64,000 nt of DNA. Origin: Poa pratensis (lineage: Eukaryota; Streptophyta; Magnoliopsida; Poales; Poaceae). Shown here one piece after another: positions 1 to 10,240 of the stretch. Within the stretch, counting starts at the first letter, position 1, and the number at the start of each line of letters is the position of its first letter. The translations under genes were made by a program, and so were the position numbers. Under the pieces are notes generated by a model. It was given only the letters and a program-made list of their open reading frames with translations, did no database searches and had not been told where the DNA came from. The DNA lies in the NCBI GenBank assembly GCA_947311845.1, contig CAMZMU010000063.1:122853259-122917258 (forward strand), given 5' to 3'.

Positions 1-1322
1 GGTGCCGCCGACGACCCCGGCCGGTCCGTGGCTTGTCGACCACCGCGTGCGGCGGGAACACTTGCGGCAACGACGGCGGGAGCACCTGGGGTACGGCAAC
101 GGGAGCAAGACGAATGGCGGCGGGTACCCAGCGCCGAAGCTCGAAGAACCGGTCCGCGCGCGGAAGAATTTCGGCGAGGGGTCTGAATGCTTCTCGGGAA
201 GGGCGATCCTCACCGAGGAACACCCGGGGAACGGCGGCGCGGTAGGCGGCCAGCGTTGGCCGGAGTGGCAGGCGGAGTGTTCGTGAGATACAGGAAGGCC
301 TCTCCGACCAGGTGGCACCTGGCACGAATCACAGCGCCGAGGAAGGATCCTACGAAGCGCGCGTGGCCGTTCGGTTCGCCCGTTTAACGCGCGTGCGAAA
401 GGAAGCATTTAGGATAAAAGAAAGCCTATCAGCTGCCTATCTTCTCCATCTTCGTTTGACAATCGACCGGTCCCAAACTCCCAACCTCCTTTGATTTCCA
501 TCTGACATCGTGAGGGGCCTGAGGGGTGGGCCGGGATCTCAAACCTGCGGTAGATGTTGTAGTTAGCTCCCTAATATTGTTAGTCAGCATCGACGTTATG
601 GTGGCGCTATATGTGAAACAAATAATTAGGTTTCCTCGTCTCTTCATCCACTTCCTCCGCAGTGGTCTAACGGTTGAGGAGGGTGGGAAATCATATGGTC
701 GCTGCTCTCGTGGATTCTCCTTTCGTCTACGTGTGTTGCAGGTTTGGAGTTAGGAGATTCAGAAGAATCTAAGGGTTCAATGACGACGACTTTGGCTTTG
801 GGGCGTTGATCGATTTTTTGGCTGTCATCAACAACATCAGACCGACCGGCTCCGGTAAGGCAGGGGCGGCATCGGCTCGTCAACATCTTGCTCTAGCGAC
901 GTTAGTGATCGTTAGTTGGTCTACGCACCTCGATGTAACTTTTATTATGTTGTTTTATACTTCTGGTGAACTTCATAACAGATCTAGATCCTTCTCGCAA
1001 AAAAATTACGGGTGATCTGTTTATGAAAGGACTTTCGTCCCGTGCGTTTGGGATGGTGGGCACCACTCCTCGCGCGCTAGCAGATGCAGCAATTGTTCGA
1101 GCGTGGCGGAGGTCGGCTAATTATGATTTGCTTCAATTCAATTGATATTTGCTGAATGACTTCGTCATGGTACCAATACGTAGTGCTCAATTTCTCTCCT
1201 TAGGACATTTTGTGCCAACAATTCATTTTCGAGGACAGGCTCCATATATATCTTTTTTTTATTAAAATTGAAAATTTGAAGTTTCAAAAAAAAATTAAAA
1301 AATCTTAGATGTTGACAATAAT
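1..1322. other. No recognisable gene; GC-rich then AT-rich flank
   Basis: The first ~400 bases are GC-rich and open in several frames on both strands, but no frame gives a recognisable protein. From about 500 to 1300 the composition becomes average to AT-rich, with no long frame. It is the left flank of the CACTA element that starts at 1323. I cannot assign a function to it. Confidence 0.5.
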
Positions 1323-1339
1323 CACTACTGGAAAATTCA

Positions 1340-1690
1340 TCTTCGCCGTGGTCATAAGCTTTGCCTAGTGCTAAAACGCGGGACACTCGGCGAAGACGGG
1401 CTTTGCCTAGTGCTAAACGCGGGACACTCGGCGAAGAAGCGATTTGCCGTGTATCCACGCAAAACACTCGGCAAAGGGGAAACCACTCGCGAACACACAC
1501 TTTGCCTAGTATATCCAAGAAAAACACTCGGCAAAGATGGGACACTCGGCGAAGAATGCAAAAAACACTCGGCGAAGAACACCACTCGGCGAACTCGTGG
1601 GCCCATGTTTGTTCTGACAGCCCGGCCGACGGAGCCGTGACGGACACCCACCTTTGCCGAGTGCCAACACTCGGCGAACCCACCTTTCCA
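1340..1690. repeat. Left subterminal repeat cluster of CACTA element 1
   Basis: About eight copies of CACTCGGCGAAG/CACTCGGCAAAG, with inverted partners such as CTTTGCCTAGTG and CTTTGCCGAGTG, lie within 350 bp of the left end. In CACTA elements such subterminal motifs are the binding sites of the partner TNPA-type protein. That role is known for the superfamily and is inferred here. Confidence 0.85.
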
Positions 1691-2998
1691 TTTTTTAAGT
1701 GTTAAAAATGACTTTTTTGTGAAGCGGGTACATAAAATATGGTACAAAATTGCACCAATACAATTATCACACAAAGAAGTCTATATTTGATAGATAATTC
1801 AAAAATATTAGGAATTTTCTCTCTTTCTATCTAATTTCGTCTATTTAAATGACTTTATGCGATTTCACGAAAGTAATTCAAATTTGAACTACAAGTATGT
1901 GATAGTTTGCTCTGATTTTTGTACAAAAATCATTTTAAGGTACACAGATTGTGATTGTATCACAGAACTTACGATGGTTTTGAAAAATGTGACCCCTTTC
2001 GATGAATATCCATGGTGGCCATTTTGGCCATTTTTAAAAAAAGTCAAATAAAGTGAAAAAGTACTAAAAAAAGCAATCCTTTGGCATGGAGTTCTTTTAT
2101 CTGTAATAGTTGATACGAAAAATTATAAACTTGAGTTTTGACACACTTTCCAAAAAATTACTTCACAAATAGGTGTATCATCTATAAACATGTATAGGTT
2201 TCAACCCAAATGACCATGATATGGTTATTCCCGTGCCATAGTTTGTAATAAAATGCCCATATTCGACACATAGGTGTATATTGGTATAGAAAACAATGTT
2301 TCCAAACCGAGTTTGTAAATTATTTTTTGAAATATCATTTTCCATTTTCTAAGTGTCAAAAATGACTTTTTTTGTGAAGTAAGTACAGAAAATATGATGC
2401 AAAATTATACCAATACAATTATCACACAAAATAGACCATATTTTATGGAACATACATAAATATTAGGATTTTTCTCACTTTCTACCTAATTTCACCTATT
2501 TAAATAACTTTATGATCATTTTGCAAAAGTAATTCAATTTTGAACTGTAAGTATGTGATAGTTTGCTCTGATTTTTTTACAAAAATCATTTTAAGATATA
2601 CAAGTAGTAATTATATCACAGAACCGTCGATGGTTTTAAAAAAAGTAACCTTTTTCATTGAATATCCATGGTGGCCATTTTGGCCATTTTTTTTCAAAAA
2701 AGTCAAATAAAGTGAAAAAGTACTAAAAAAAGCAATCCTCGGCATGAAGTCTTTTTATGTATACTATTTGGTAGGATAAATAATGAACTTGAGTTTTGAC
2801 ACACTTTTCAAAAAATTACTTCACAAAAAGATGTATCATCTATAAACATGTATAGGTTTCAACCCAAATGACAATGATATGGTTATTCTCGTGCTATAGT
2901 TTGCGATAAAGTGTCCATATTTAAAACATAGGTGTATCTTGGTATGGGAACAATGTTTCAAACTGGGGTTTCAAAATATTTTTTAGAAATATCATTTT
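1688..2998. repeat. Tandem direct duplication, unit about 655 bp, inside CACTA element 1
   Basis: Two consecutive AT-rich units start at about 1688 and 2342. They share landmark strings in the same order: CCAATACAATTATCACACAA, GTATGTGATAGTTTGCTCTG, GAATATCCATGGTGGCCATT and CATGTATAGGTTTCAACCCA. The copies differ by scattered substitutions and small indels, so the duplication is not very recent. No frame in it is protein-like. Confidence 0.85.
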
Positions 2999-3299
2999 CT
3001 ATTTTTAAATGAATTTATGCCGATTTTTCGAAAAACCATGCGTGCTGATTGGTCAAGACCAGTGTCACACGGATCACGACTCTGTGTTGGATCCAGGAAG
3101 ATCCAACGGCTTACATCACCCCGTGCCATGGGTGGTTGACATGGCTCACGGGCCCCTTTCTTGTTCCTTTTCTTTTTCTTTCTCCTTATCCCTTCTTTCT
3201 CTCTCTCTCCTTGTACCGCACCCCACAAACAAACGAGTGGTCTCCGTGGAGGAGCTCCATTTTCTTTCTCTCTCCTTATCTTGTCGCTCCCTGCAAGCT

Positions 3300-3900
3300 G
3301 GCCGTGGCTCGGACGGGCGCTACCATGGAGGAGCTCGGGCGCCCGCGTCCGCCGCCGTGCCGCCGTTCCCCGGCCTCAAGCTCCCCATCCCCGTCGAAGT
3401 CATGCGGGACCGCGTCGCCGCCCTCCTCCCAACCTGGAACCGCGTCGCCGCCGCCGTCTCCCGCGTCACCGCCCTCCGCCCCGACCGGGACCGCGTCGCT
3501 GCCCTCCTCCCAGCCCGGACCGCGTCGCCGCCCTCCTCCCAGCCCGGACCGCGTAGCCGCCACCGTCTCCCGCGTCTTCGACGGCCTTCTTCGACGGCAT
3601 TCTTCAACGTCGCCATTGCTAGTGCAAGACACGGCGGCCGCGGCCGTGCGGCGCACCGCAAGGAGCCCGCGGGTGGCGCGGAGGTTGCGGCGAAGACGGC
3701 TGCTGCAGCTGCGCGGTGCACACGGCGGACGTGCGGAGAGAGGTGGCGGTCCGGCTGTGGTGCGGCTACGCGAGGACCCCGACGACACCATTGTCGACGC
3801 CCTCGAGCTCCCCCAAGCGCCGGCCACGCGGCGGCCTTCATCGACGTCGCCGTTGCCCGGCGGCGCTGCCCTCCGATACGTGGCGAGAACAAGCCGCCGT
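3300..3900 (+). other. GC-rich, exon-like segment inside CACTA element 1 with a ~30-bp minisatellite
   Basis: This block is sharply GC-rich compared with the AT-rich sequence around it. It carries several overlapping open frames on both strands, the longest rich in Ala, Pro, Arg and Ser. Within 3405-3570 a unit containing GACCGCGTCGCCGCCCTCCT recurs about five times, so openness of the frames comes partly from composition and repetition. A frame from about 3340 reads as a repeated D-R-V-A-A-L-L-P pattern. It could be a captured host-gene fragment (a Pack-CACTA cargo), but no family is recognised. Confidence 0.4.
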
Positions 3901-3924
3901 CGGTGGCATTTTTTTATTCTACTT

Positions 3925-4170
3925 TACTTTCTTTGCCGAGTATGAGGATAAGACACTCGGCAAACCAGAACGACAGGGTGGCAGCCCCGTTTGCACCGTC
4001 TCCCCGTTAAGTCACTTTTCTTTGCCGGGTATACCTAAACTACACTCGGTGAAGTCTTCGCTGAGTCCTCGACAAAAAGCACTCAGCGAAGTTTCTTCGC
4101 CGAGGCGAATGTCGCCGAGTGCCCTACTCGGTGAAGCCTTCGCCGTGTGTTTTGACCACCCGGCAAAGAT
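3925..4170. repeat. Right subterminal repeat cluster of CACTA element 1
   Basis: CTTTGCCGAG, ACACTCGGCAAAC, CTTTGCCGGGTA, CACTCGGTGAAG, CACTCAGCGAAG and related forms alternate in both orientations up to the right terminal repeat. They mirror the left cluster. Confidence 0.8.
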
Positions 4171-4292
4171 TGATTTTCCAGTAGTGAATATATTATACGG
4201 TCCTTCAAAACCTCAACGCAAATAATTTTTATTCCAGGATACACAAAAAATGACAAACCTCACAAATATGAGCTTTCAAAATTGGACGTGGA

Positions 4293-4943
4293 TATTTCTC
4301 GGTCAACCGAGATTTCATTAGTGTCTCGGTCGATCAAATACGTTCGTTTTTGTGACTTTCCTGCTGTTAGCGATAGCTGGTTCTTATAACTATTGGGCTC
4401 ATCCCTCTTAGATGATGGGCCTCAAATAAGAGGTTTGTGAAAGAAAAAATAGTTTGTGTATTTGTCTACTCTACAACTCTATAGAAAAAATACACAAAAA
4501 TTATATGTGCAGTTGCATATTACAGCGACTAACGTGCAATTGCACATCCATGACCACTGTTGTGCAAAAACACTAATAGGCAATTGCAGATTATGCCTAC
4601 TAATGTACAATGCAAATTACTCTGCAATTGCATACTATTTGTTCAATTACAAATTACTCTGCAATTGCATACTAATGTGTCAACTGATCGTCGAGAGTTC
4701 AACTACAACTGTATACTACTGTGAAGTTGCATACTATTTAATGTGCAATTGCACATGGAGGGTTCGGCTGCAATTGAGTGGTTGTTTTTCTCAAAAAAAA
4801 AAAAAAAAACACAGCAAAAAAAGATCAAAAGGCCCAAAAAGAAACGATCAGGCAAAACGCAGCCCAACTGAACCAATAACTGGATCGAACAGTGAACATG
4901 CATCGACCGAGCGTTCAGAAAATTCTCGGCTAACTGAGAGTTA
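4293..4943. mobile_element. Possible small TIR element with palindromic ends
   Basis: The left end contains TTTCTCGGTCAACCGAGATT followed by TCTCGGTCGATC. The right end contains GATCGACCGAGC-like sequence (about 4903-4915) and then TTCTCGGCTAACTGAGAG, so the two ends form imperfect inverted repeats over about 45 bp. Each end also has its own small palindrome (CTCGG..CCGAG). The middle has no open frame. I did not find a clear target duplication, so the exact ends and the superfamily are uncertain. Confidence 0.45.
4500..4760. repeat. Cluster of TGCAATTGCA-type palindromes
   Basis: Within 260 bp the strings GCAATTGCA, GTGCAATTGCACAT, CTGCAATTGCATACTA and near-variants recur at least seven times, separated by similar AT-rich spacers containing ATTACTCTGC or CATACTA. 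The motif is self-complementary. This is the core of the possible TIR element around it. Confidence 0.75.
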
Positions 4944-6448
4944 GCAAAAGCGTTCAAAATTTGCATTGTTCCCTACTCTATCTTAGATCCAGAAATTTAT
5001 TATTATTACACAACAAAATTACATAATGTTTCGCATTGTTTTTTGCACACCGAATAGAAGCCATCATTACGTAAATCTGGGATTTGTATTCCCAATTACG
5101 GCAAACAAAGTACATTTCAATTATGCATAAATACAACCATGACACTGAATAACTTGTTGCATCTTGAATGGCCTTAGCAGGGAGACCCCAATGTGTATGT
5201 TCTTGTTTAATGTTGTGGACAACATTTTAATTAAGGAGGGTGAGCCTTTCAACCACTGCGTTATTGATTGCACACAAACATAATTTGATTGAAAATATAG
5301 GGACCAAGACTAAGGTAGCAAATCGGAAACAGAATAGGACCAAGCTTAAGGTAGCAAATCGAAAATCCACATTGTGAACGACTAAGCGTAAAGGCACCAA
5401 GACTAGTGCTAAGCTGCATATTTAGGGGCTTTGGTTAGTTGATACTCTCTGTTCCTCACTTTGAAATTTTATGGGCAAACCTATGTGCCTGGCGTTGCAA
5501 TTTTCCTTCTAGGGGATTACCGAACAAAATCTCCCTTCAATTCAGAGTTCCAGAGTACTGAAGTCTTATGGCATCTCCATGATTGGCCCAAACTGGGAAA
5601 TGAATTTCCCATTTCAGCAACATATTTCATACATAGGCACCCATAAAAATGACTAGACGAGAAGAACCCGGATTAGTAATATATAAGCATAATACTCACA
5701 AACTTTGTAGCTTGCCTCAAAAGTTGGATACTTGGTTATTGTATCGTTGACACTGAAAATCCCTATTTGTTGAAGTTGGCCTTCCAGAATTCTTCTCCCA
5801 ATCATGCTCTGTATTGTCAAAGCACAAATTATCAGAAAATTTCAGATATCGCGTGACGAGTTATCTTCCATGCTGATCTACGGGGTTGTTGGCTTGTGTG
5901 TAAAGCGCGTGAGTTATCTTCGATGCTGATCTACGGGGTCGTTGCCTGTTACGTGTGCCATCGAGAGGCTGATCTGATCTGAGAAAAAGAACGCGGCGCT
6001 GCCGGCCGGCCACTCGTCCGTTTGCTTGCGCGCCTTCATGACCCGATGAGCTCACGAGCGAGCGCCGCCGGCCGGCCGTTGGTCGATGCAGCGAGCGACT
6101 GTTTCGGCCCTGGTACCGCCGAAAAGTTGTTTCGTTTCGAGCGCCATCGAAACGGTGGCCCTGTTAACTTAGGGCGAATAGCTCACATGCGACATCTTTC
6201 CCCGCTATTCACTGGAGAACGACGTCGTTCGTTGAAATAGCTCAGTTGGAACGGCCCAAATAGCACGGCCTGATACGGCTCTTTTAAGCCCTTAAACGGA
6301 AGGAACTGTTAACAAATTTGGATTGCGTGAGCTGGGCTGTTTGAACGCGAGACCCACCAGTCGACCGTTGCTACGGGACCCACTGCGTGCCACCTCAGAC
6401 TGGGACCCACCACTGGGACCCACCACTTATCCACGTCAACCAGGTCGA
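4944..6448. other. Intergenic, no gene seen
   Basis: The stretch is AT-rich up to about 5860 and mixed after that, with a GCCGGCCGGCC-rich patch at 5998-6080. A phrase around GAGTTATCTTCCATGCTGATCTACGGGG is repeated about 50 bp apart (5860-5945). No frame has a recognisable product. The last ~150 bp may belong to the promoter of the gene at 6592. Confidence 0.5.
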
Positions 6449-6457
6449 TTTTATAAG
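6449..6457 (+). promoter_or_regulatory. TATA box of the GRF zinc-finger gene remnant
   Basis: TTTTATAAG lies about 140 bp before the ATG at 6592 and is followed by a pyrimidine/CTC-rich leader. This is the usual arrangement of a grass core promoter with a ~110-base 5' UTR. It is a position-based inference. Confidence 0.5.
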
Positions 6458-6591
6458 AGGCAGAGTCAGCCCCCGCTCCCGTGCTCGTGCCCTGCCCCCG
6501 ACATCACCGTTGCCTCCCTTCCCCTGCTCGTGCCCTGCGCACCTTCTTCTTCCTCTTCTCCGGCAACGGTCCACGGCGGCGGCGGTGAGGG

Positions 6592-7190
6592 ATGTCCAGC
6601 TCCGCTTCTGGCTAGCAGAAGTCATGGCCGCGTTATGGAGAAGTCCCGTTGACTAGATGCCCGGACTACCCTCGCCTAGATCCACTGAAGCGCTTGACAT
6701 GTGTGCGCTCGACGAGGGGCAACGTCGGTCATGAATTTGTCAAATGCGAGAGCGCCCGGCATCGTGGAAGGATGGGAAGGTAGGGTTTGTCCTGATTTGT
6801 CTCGATTTGCGTGATTTTGATTTTGCACTATGGATTTGGGAATTATGGTTTCCGTTCCCCTTTTCAGGATTTGGAGGAATGCGGTCATTTTGAGTGGATG
6901 GATAAGTACATTCGGATCGAGGGCTTCAAGTTGAAGTGCTGCCCCCAATTCAGGGCCCCCAATTCAGGCGGCTCCCATCTCGTCTGCTGTGGAGGAGGAG
7001 ATCTCAAACAGAGCCGATCGTCCATTGGAGGATATTTTGGTGAATAGGAAGTTGCAGAAATTGAAACAAGCAGTTGAAGAAGCAGTTGAGCCAGATTGTG
7101 GAATTGAAGAAGCAGTCAAACATGATGGCCGGAGCATTTTATGTGTGTATCATTGTCCTTTATTTGGTGTTTCTTTGTCGTTCGGATTAG
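6592..7190 (+). pseudogene. GRF-type zinc-finger protein with C-terminal membrane helix, broken
   Basis: This matches the layout of the small grass family of GRF-type zinc-finger proteins. Exon 1 (6592-~6779) has a Ser-rich start, then W-P-R-Y-G-E-V-P-L-T-R-C-P and a downstream F-V-K-C motif. A putative intron starts at GT 6780 and ends in TTTTCAG at 6867. Exon 2 has E-C-G-H-F-E-W-M-D-K-Y-I, the conserved end of the GRF finger. Next come a Lys/Glu-rich coiled segment and, ending at TAG 7188-7190, a 17-20 residue hydrophobic helix starting M-M-A-G-A-F. The defects are a TAG at codon 8 (6613-6615), a Cys-to-Tyr change at the second CP-x-C position (CPDYP), and frame shifts at the splice join and before the coiled and membrane parts. 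I infer a pseudogene. Family assignment is from memory of the motif, without a search. Confidence 0.55.
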
Positions 7191-7706
7191 GAATTTCGAT
7201 TTAGGAGTTTTGGATTTCGATTTAGGAGTTGTTTGTAAGATGAACTATGTTATGAATTCGAATAAATTAGCTCTAAATGTTTTCAGTCGAAATCAAAAGC
7301 GTATAAATTGAGGTGGAAATTAGCTCTGAATTCAGTTAACATCTCGAACAGGTTCAGTTAGCCGTTTCTGAAATAGAAAAACCGACAAGTTCATGGTCCC
7401 GTTGGTGGGCCAAGCCGTGAGTGCTCACTTAAATTAAGTGAAGGAAATAAATAATTTCACATTGGGCCAAGCCGTTGTTGGGCCCATTGATGGGCCAAGC
7501 TGTTGTTGGGCCCGTTTTATGACGTGTTCGACCGAAAAAATGGGTTGAATGAAATATTGTTGGCTAAAAATTATGGTGTGTCGTGTTGGCTAAATAAAAT
7601 ATTGTTGTGTTGGCTAAAAAATAATGTGTCAAGTTAAAAGAAATGTCTACTTGGCACAAACATAGGTGTGTACGTGTCAAGTTTTGGTGTGTACATAGAA
7701 GTCGCT
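7191..7706. other. 3' flank of the GRF-type gene remnant; no gene
   Basis: A short direct repeat (GGATTTCGATTTAGGAGTT-like) follows the stop. After it comes AT-rich sequence with a repeated GGGCCAAGC(C/T)GT phrase (7409-7505) and a TGTTGGCTAAA phrase (7558-7610). No protein-like frame is present. Confidence 0.5.
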
Positions 7707-7886
7707 TTTTTTATAGTTTTATAAAATGACTCCATATTGATCAAGGACACTATATTAGTGCACTAGATGTTAACCCTAGAGTTTGAGGTCATTTGGAGAA
7801 GGTCGAAAAAAATGCTCGGATTAGAAATGGGGCTGTTTGGGCTACCTTTGGGGCTCTTTTTTAGCTCATTTTGGAGAACCGATTGC
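7707..7886. repeat. Dispersed repeat, copy 1 of 2 in this window
   Basis: A ~180-bp segment starts at TTATAGTTTTATAAAATGAC and runs through GTGCACTAGATGTTAACCCT to AGAACCGATTGC. It recurs almost unchanged at 14743-14899. The two copies bracket the zone containing element A, in the same orientation. Confidence 0.85.
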
Positions 7887-7899
7887 ATATATATAATCA

Positions 7900-8035
7900 C
7901 TCGATGACATAAACTTGATGGCACAAACATTGCCTATGATACCAAGGGATACAAGCTCGATGACACAAACTCGATGACACAATCACTCCATGACATAAAC
8001 TCGATGACACATACATAAACTCGATGACACAAAGT
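7900..8035. repeat. Minisatellite of CTCGATGACACAAA-type units
   Basis: CACTCGATGACATAAA, CTCGATGACACAAA, CTCCATGACATAAA and similar 13-17 base units recur about eight times, with variable spacers. Confidence 0.75.
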
Positions 8036-8150
8036 AAACTAGCAACATAGGAAATTAAATTAAACGGGCAAACCCTACCCCTACGCCAAGATCCAACGTC
8101 AACGGGCAACACATCTTGGGCGGTGGGCAGGCGGGAGCTGCAAATCCACT

Positions 8151-8555
8151 TCACTCCTCGTCCTCGTCGGGGAAGACGTAGGGAAGGCAGTGCATCTGGT
8201 TGCCGGTCGGGAAGGTGCAGTCCCACTCGGTGAAGAAGTTGCAGACGGTGAAGCAGATGAACTCAGAGCCGCACCAAAATAATTGGCCGAGGAGATGGTA
8301 GGCATCGTAGGGGTTGGTGAAGGTGACCTTGAGCCCGCTGCCTCCCATACGGACCTCCTCGAGGGTGAACATGGGCTGAGTGCCCACGGGGAGGTGCCTG
8401 AAGCAGGACCTGAGGAAGAACCGCGCGAAATCGACAGGCCCCCTCCACCTAGATATGGCCCAGCACATCAGGGTGTTCTCCACGACCCTGCCCGGTGGGT
8501 ACTGTCGCTCCTAGACGATGGCAGGACGGCAGAAGGTCGGACCAGTGTACTGCAT
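8151..8555 (-). pseudogene. Small unrecognised gene with premature stop
   Basis: Reading from ATG 8555 down to the stop at 8151 gives 134 codons, interrupted only by TAG at 8513-8511 (codon 15). The rest of the frame is intact and looks protein-coding, with many aromatic and Cys residues. Its tail is acidic (F-P-D-E-D-E-E). The centre reads D-A-Y-H-L-L-G-Q-L-F-W-C-G. I do not recognise the family. A proper core promoter lies upstream (TATA at 8672-8666), so this was probably a real host gene. Translation could restart at the Met about 8 codons past the GTG at 8483, so residual function cannot be excluded. Element A is inserted about 50 bp upstream of the TATA box and separates the gene from its distal promoter. 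Confidence 0.5.
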
Positions 8556-8665
8556 GGTGGCCGGAGGGCTACGGCGGTAGAGGGGCTCGTGGTCTGGAGA
8601 AGAAAGATGGAGGAAGATGGAGGGCGATGGGATGCGGTGTGAGAGTTGGAGAAGGATTGGGTGCT

Positions 8666-8672
8666 CTTTTAT
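8666..8672 (-). promoter_or_regulatory. TATA box for the gene at 8151-8555
   Basis: On the minus strand CTATAAAAG lies 110 bp before the ATG at 8555 and is followed by a CT-rich leader (CTCCAACTCTCACACC). Spacing and composition fit a plant core promoter. The target duplication of element A starts at 8726, close upstream of it. Confidence 0.6.
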
Positions 8673-8730
8673 AGCGGCAGATCTTGTTTAATGCGATGGT
8701 GGGGAGGTGAAGTGAAAAAAAACGTGTTTA

Positions 8731-10223
8731 TGGACCCACAAGTATAGGGGATCGCAACAGTCTTCGAGGGAAGTAAAACCCAAATTTATTGATTCGACAC
8801 AAGGGAGACAAAGAATACTTATAAGCCTTAGCAGCGGAGTTGTCAATTCCACCACACCTGAGAAAGCACTAGTAACAAACGTGATGTGAAAGCAGCAGTA
8901 ATATGAGAGCAATAGTAGCAGTAACACAGAGGCAATGGCACAGGAAATAGTTGATGGCGTGTATGTGGACCAGAAAGCAATGATGATGACAGATGGACCG
9001 GGGTTCCCAGCTATCTACACTAGTGGTAACTCTCCAAGAACAAGTGTTGGGTGAACAAATTACAGTTGGGCAATTGACATAAATGAAATAGCATTAAGAC
9101 AGAACATCCAGTCTATTAATCATGTAGGCATGTTTTCCATATATAGTCATACGTGCTCGCAATGAGAAACTTGCATAACATCTTTTGTCCTACCAGCCCG
9201 TTTGCAGCGGGGCCTCAAGGGAAACTATTGGTAATTAAGGTACTCCTTTTAATAGAGCACCGGAGCAAAGCATTAGCACTTGGTGAAAACATGTGATCCT
9301 CATATCAAAACCATCCCCTCCGGTTATCCCAGTTGCTGTCACTCCGGGGCCTCGGGTTCCGGACAAAGACATGTGCAAACAACTTGTACATACAATCTAA
9401 GCAACAATTATAGAGCTTAAATCTAAGATCATGCCACTCGTGCACTAGTGACAAGCATTAAACACAACAAGATTGCAGCAACAATAACTCACAAAACTTT
9501 GATGGATAGACTGATCATAATGTAACAATTCATCGGATCCCAACAAACACCACTGATTACATCATATGGATCTCAATCATGTAAGGCAGCTCATGAGATC
9601 ATTGTATTGAAGTACATGAGAGAGAGTACCAAATAGCTACTGCTTGAACCCGTAGTCCATGGGGGAACTACTCACGGAGCATGAGGGAAGCGATGGCGTC
9701 GATGGAGAAGGCTCCGGGGGTCAATCCCTGTCCCGGCAGGGTGCCGGAACAGGACCTTCTGACCCCCGAAACTTGGTTTCGATGGCGACGGAGCTCTGGA
9801 ACTTTTAGTGGAATATGACTCTTGTATTTAGGGTTTTCGCGTCGGGGAGAATAAGTAGGCGAAAGGGCGACGGCTGGGGCCCCCGAGGGGCCCACACAAC
9901 CCTAGGGCGCGGCAGGCAGGGGCCCGCGCCCAGGGTGCGTGTGGCGGCCTCGTGGCGCTCCTCCGTCTCTCCTCTGGACTCCGTGTGTGTGTCGGTGAAA
10001 TAGGGACCTCCGTTGATTTTCGTCCAATTCCGAGAATATTTCCAGAATTGCTTTTCTGGAATACAAAAATAGCAGAAAATAGGAACTGGCACTGTGGCAT
10101 CTTGTTAATAGGTTAGTCCCAAAAAATGTATAAAAATGATATGAAGTGGATGCAAAACAGGTAACAATTGGTATAATATCAACATGGAACATCAAAAATT
10201 ATAAATACGTTTGGAACGTATCA
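8731..10223 (-). repeat. 3' LTR of element A
   Basis: It starts TGGACCCACAAGTATAGGGG and ends AACGTATCA on the plus strand. It aligns throughout with 12109-13607. The outer end has changed from TGATGACCC to TATGGACCC. Confidence 0.92.
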
Positions 10224-10240
10224 GCATCCCCAAGCTTAGT
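10224..10240 (-). other. Polypurine tract of element A
   Basis: On the minus strand ACTAAGCTTGGGGATGC directly abuts the 3' LTR. This purine-rich string is the plus-strand primer position of the element. Confidence 0.75.

Larger units (their letters stand above)
1323..4186. mobile_element. Non-autonomous CACTA DNA transposon (element 1)
   Basis: The element begins CACTACTGGAAAAT and ends with its inverted copy (ATTTTCCAGTAGTG), the classical CACTA (En/Spm, DTC) terminal inverted repeat. It is flanked by a 3-bp target duplication, AAT at 1320-1322 and AAT at 4187-4189, so both ends are intact. Subterminal repeats of the CACTCGGCAAAG / CTTTGCCGAGTG type crowd both ends, as in grass CACTA families. 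At about 2.86 kb it has no frame resembling a transposase, so it must have been moved by an autonomous partner. The interior holds a 655-bp direct duplication and a GC-rich segment that may be captured host sequence. Confidence 0.93.

Noticed and set aside
1165..1774. Overlapping minus-strand frames at the left end of CACTA element 1
   Set aside because: They translate the repeated subterminal motifs (reading as repeated S-P-S-V and similar), so they are repeat artefacts.
3009..4010. 333-codon plus-strand frame in CACTA element 1
   Set aside because: It crosses the AT-to-GC boundary and a minisatellite, has low-complexity Arg/Ala/Pro composition, and competes with equally open frames on both strands.
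7900..8035. Possible CRISPR-like repeat array
   Set aside because: Units are short, variable and without regular unique spacers, in a plant genome; it is a minisatellite.
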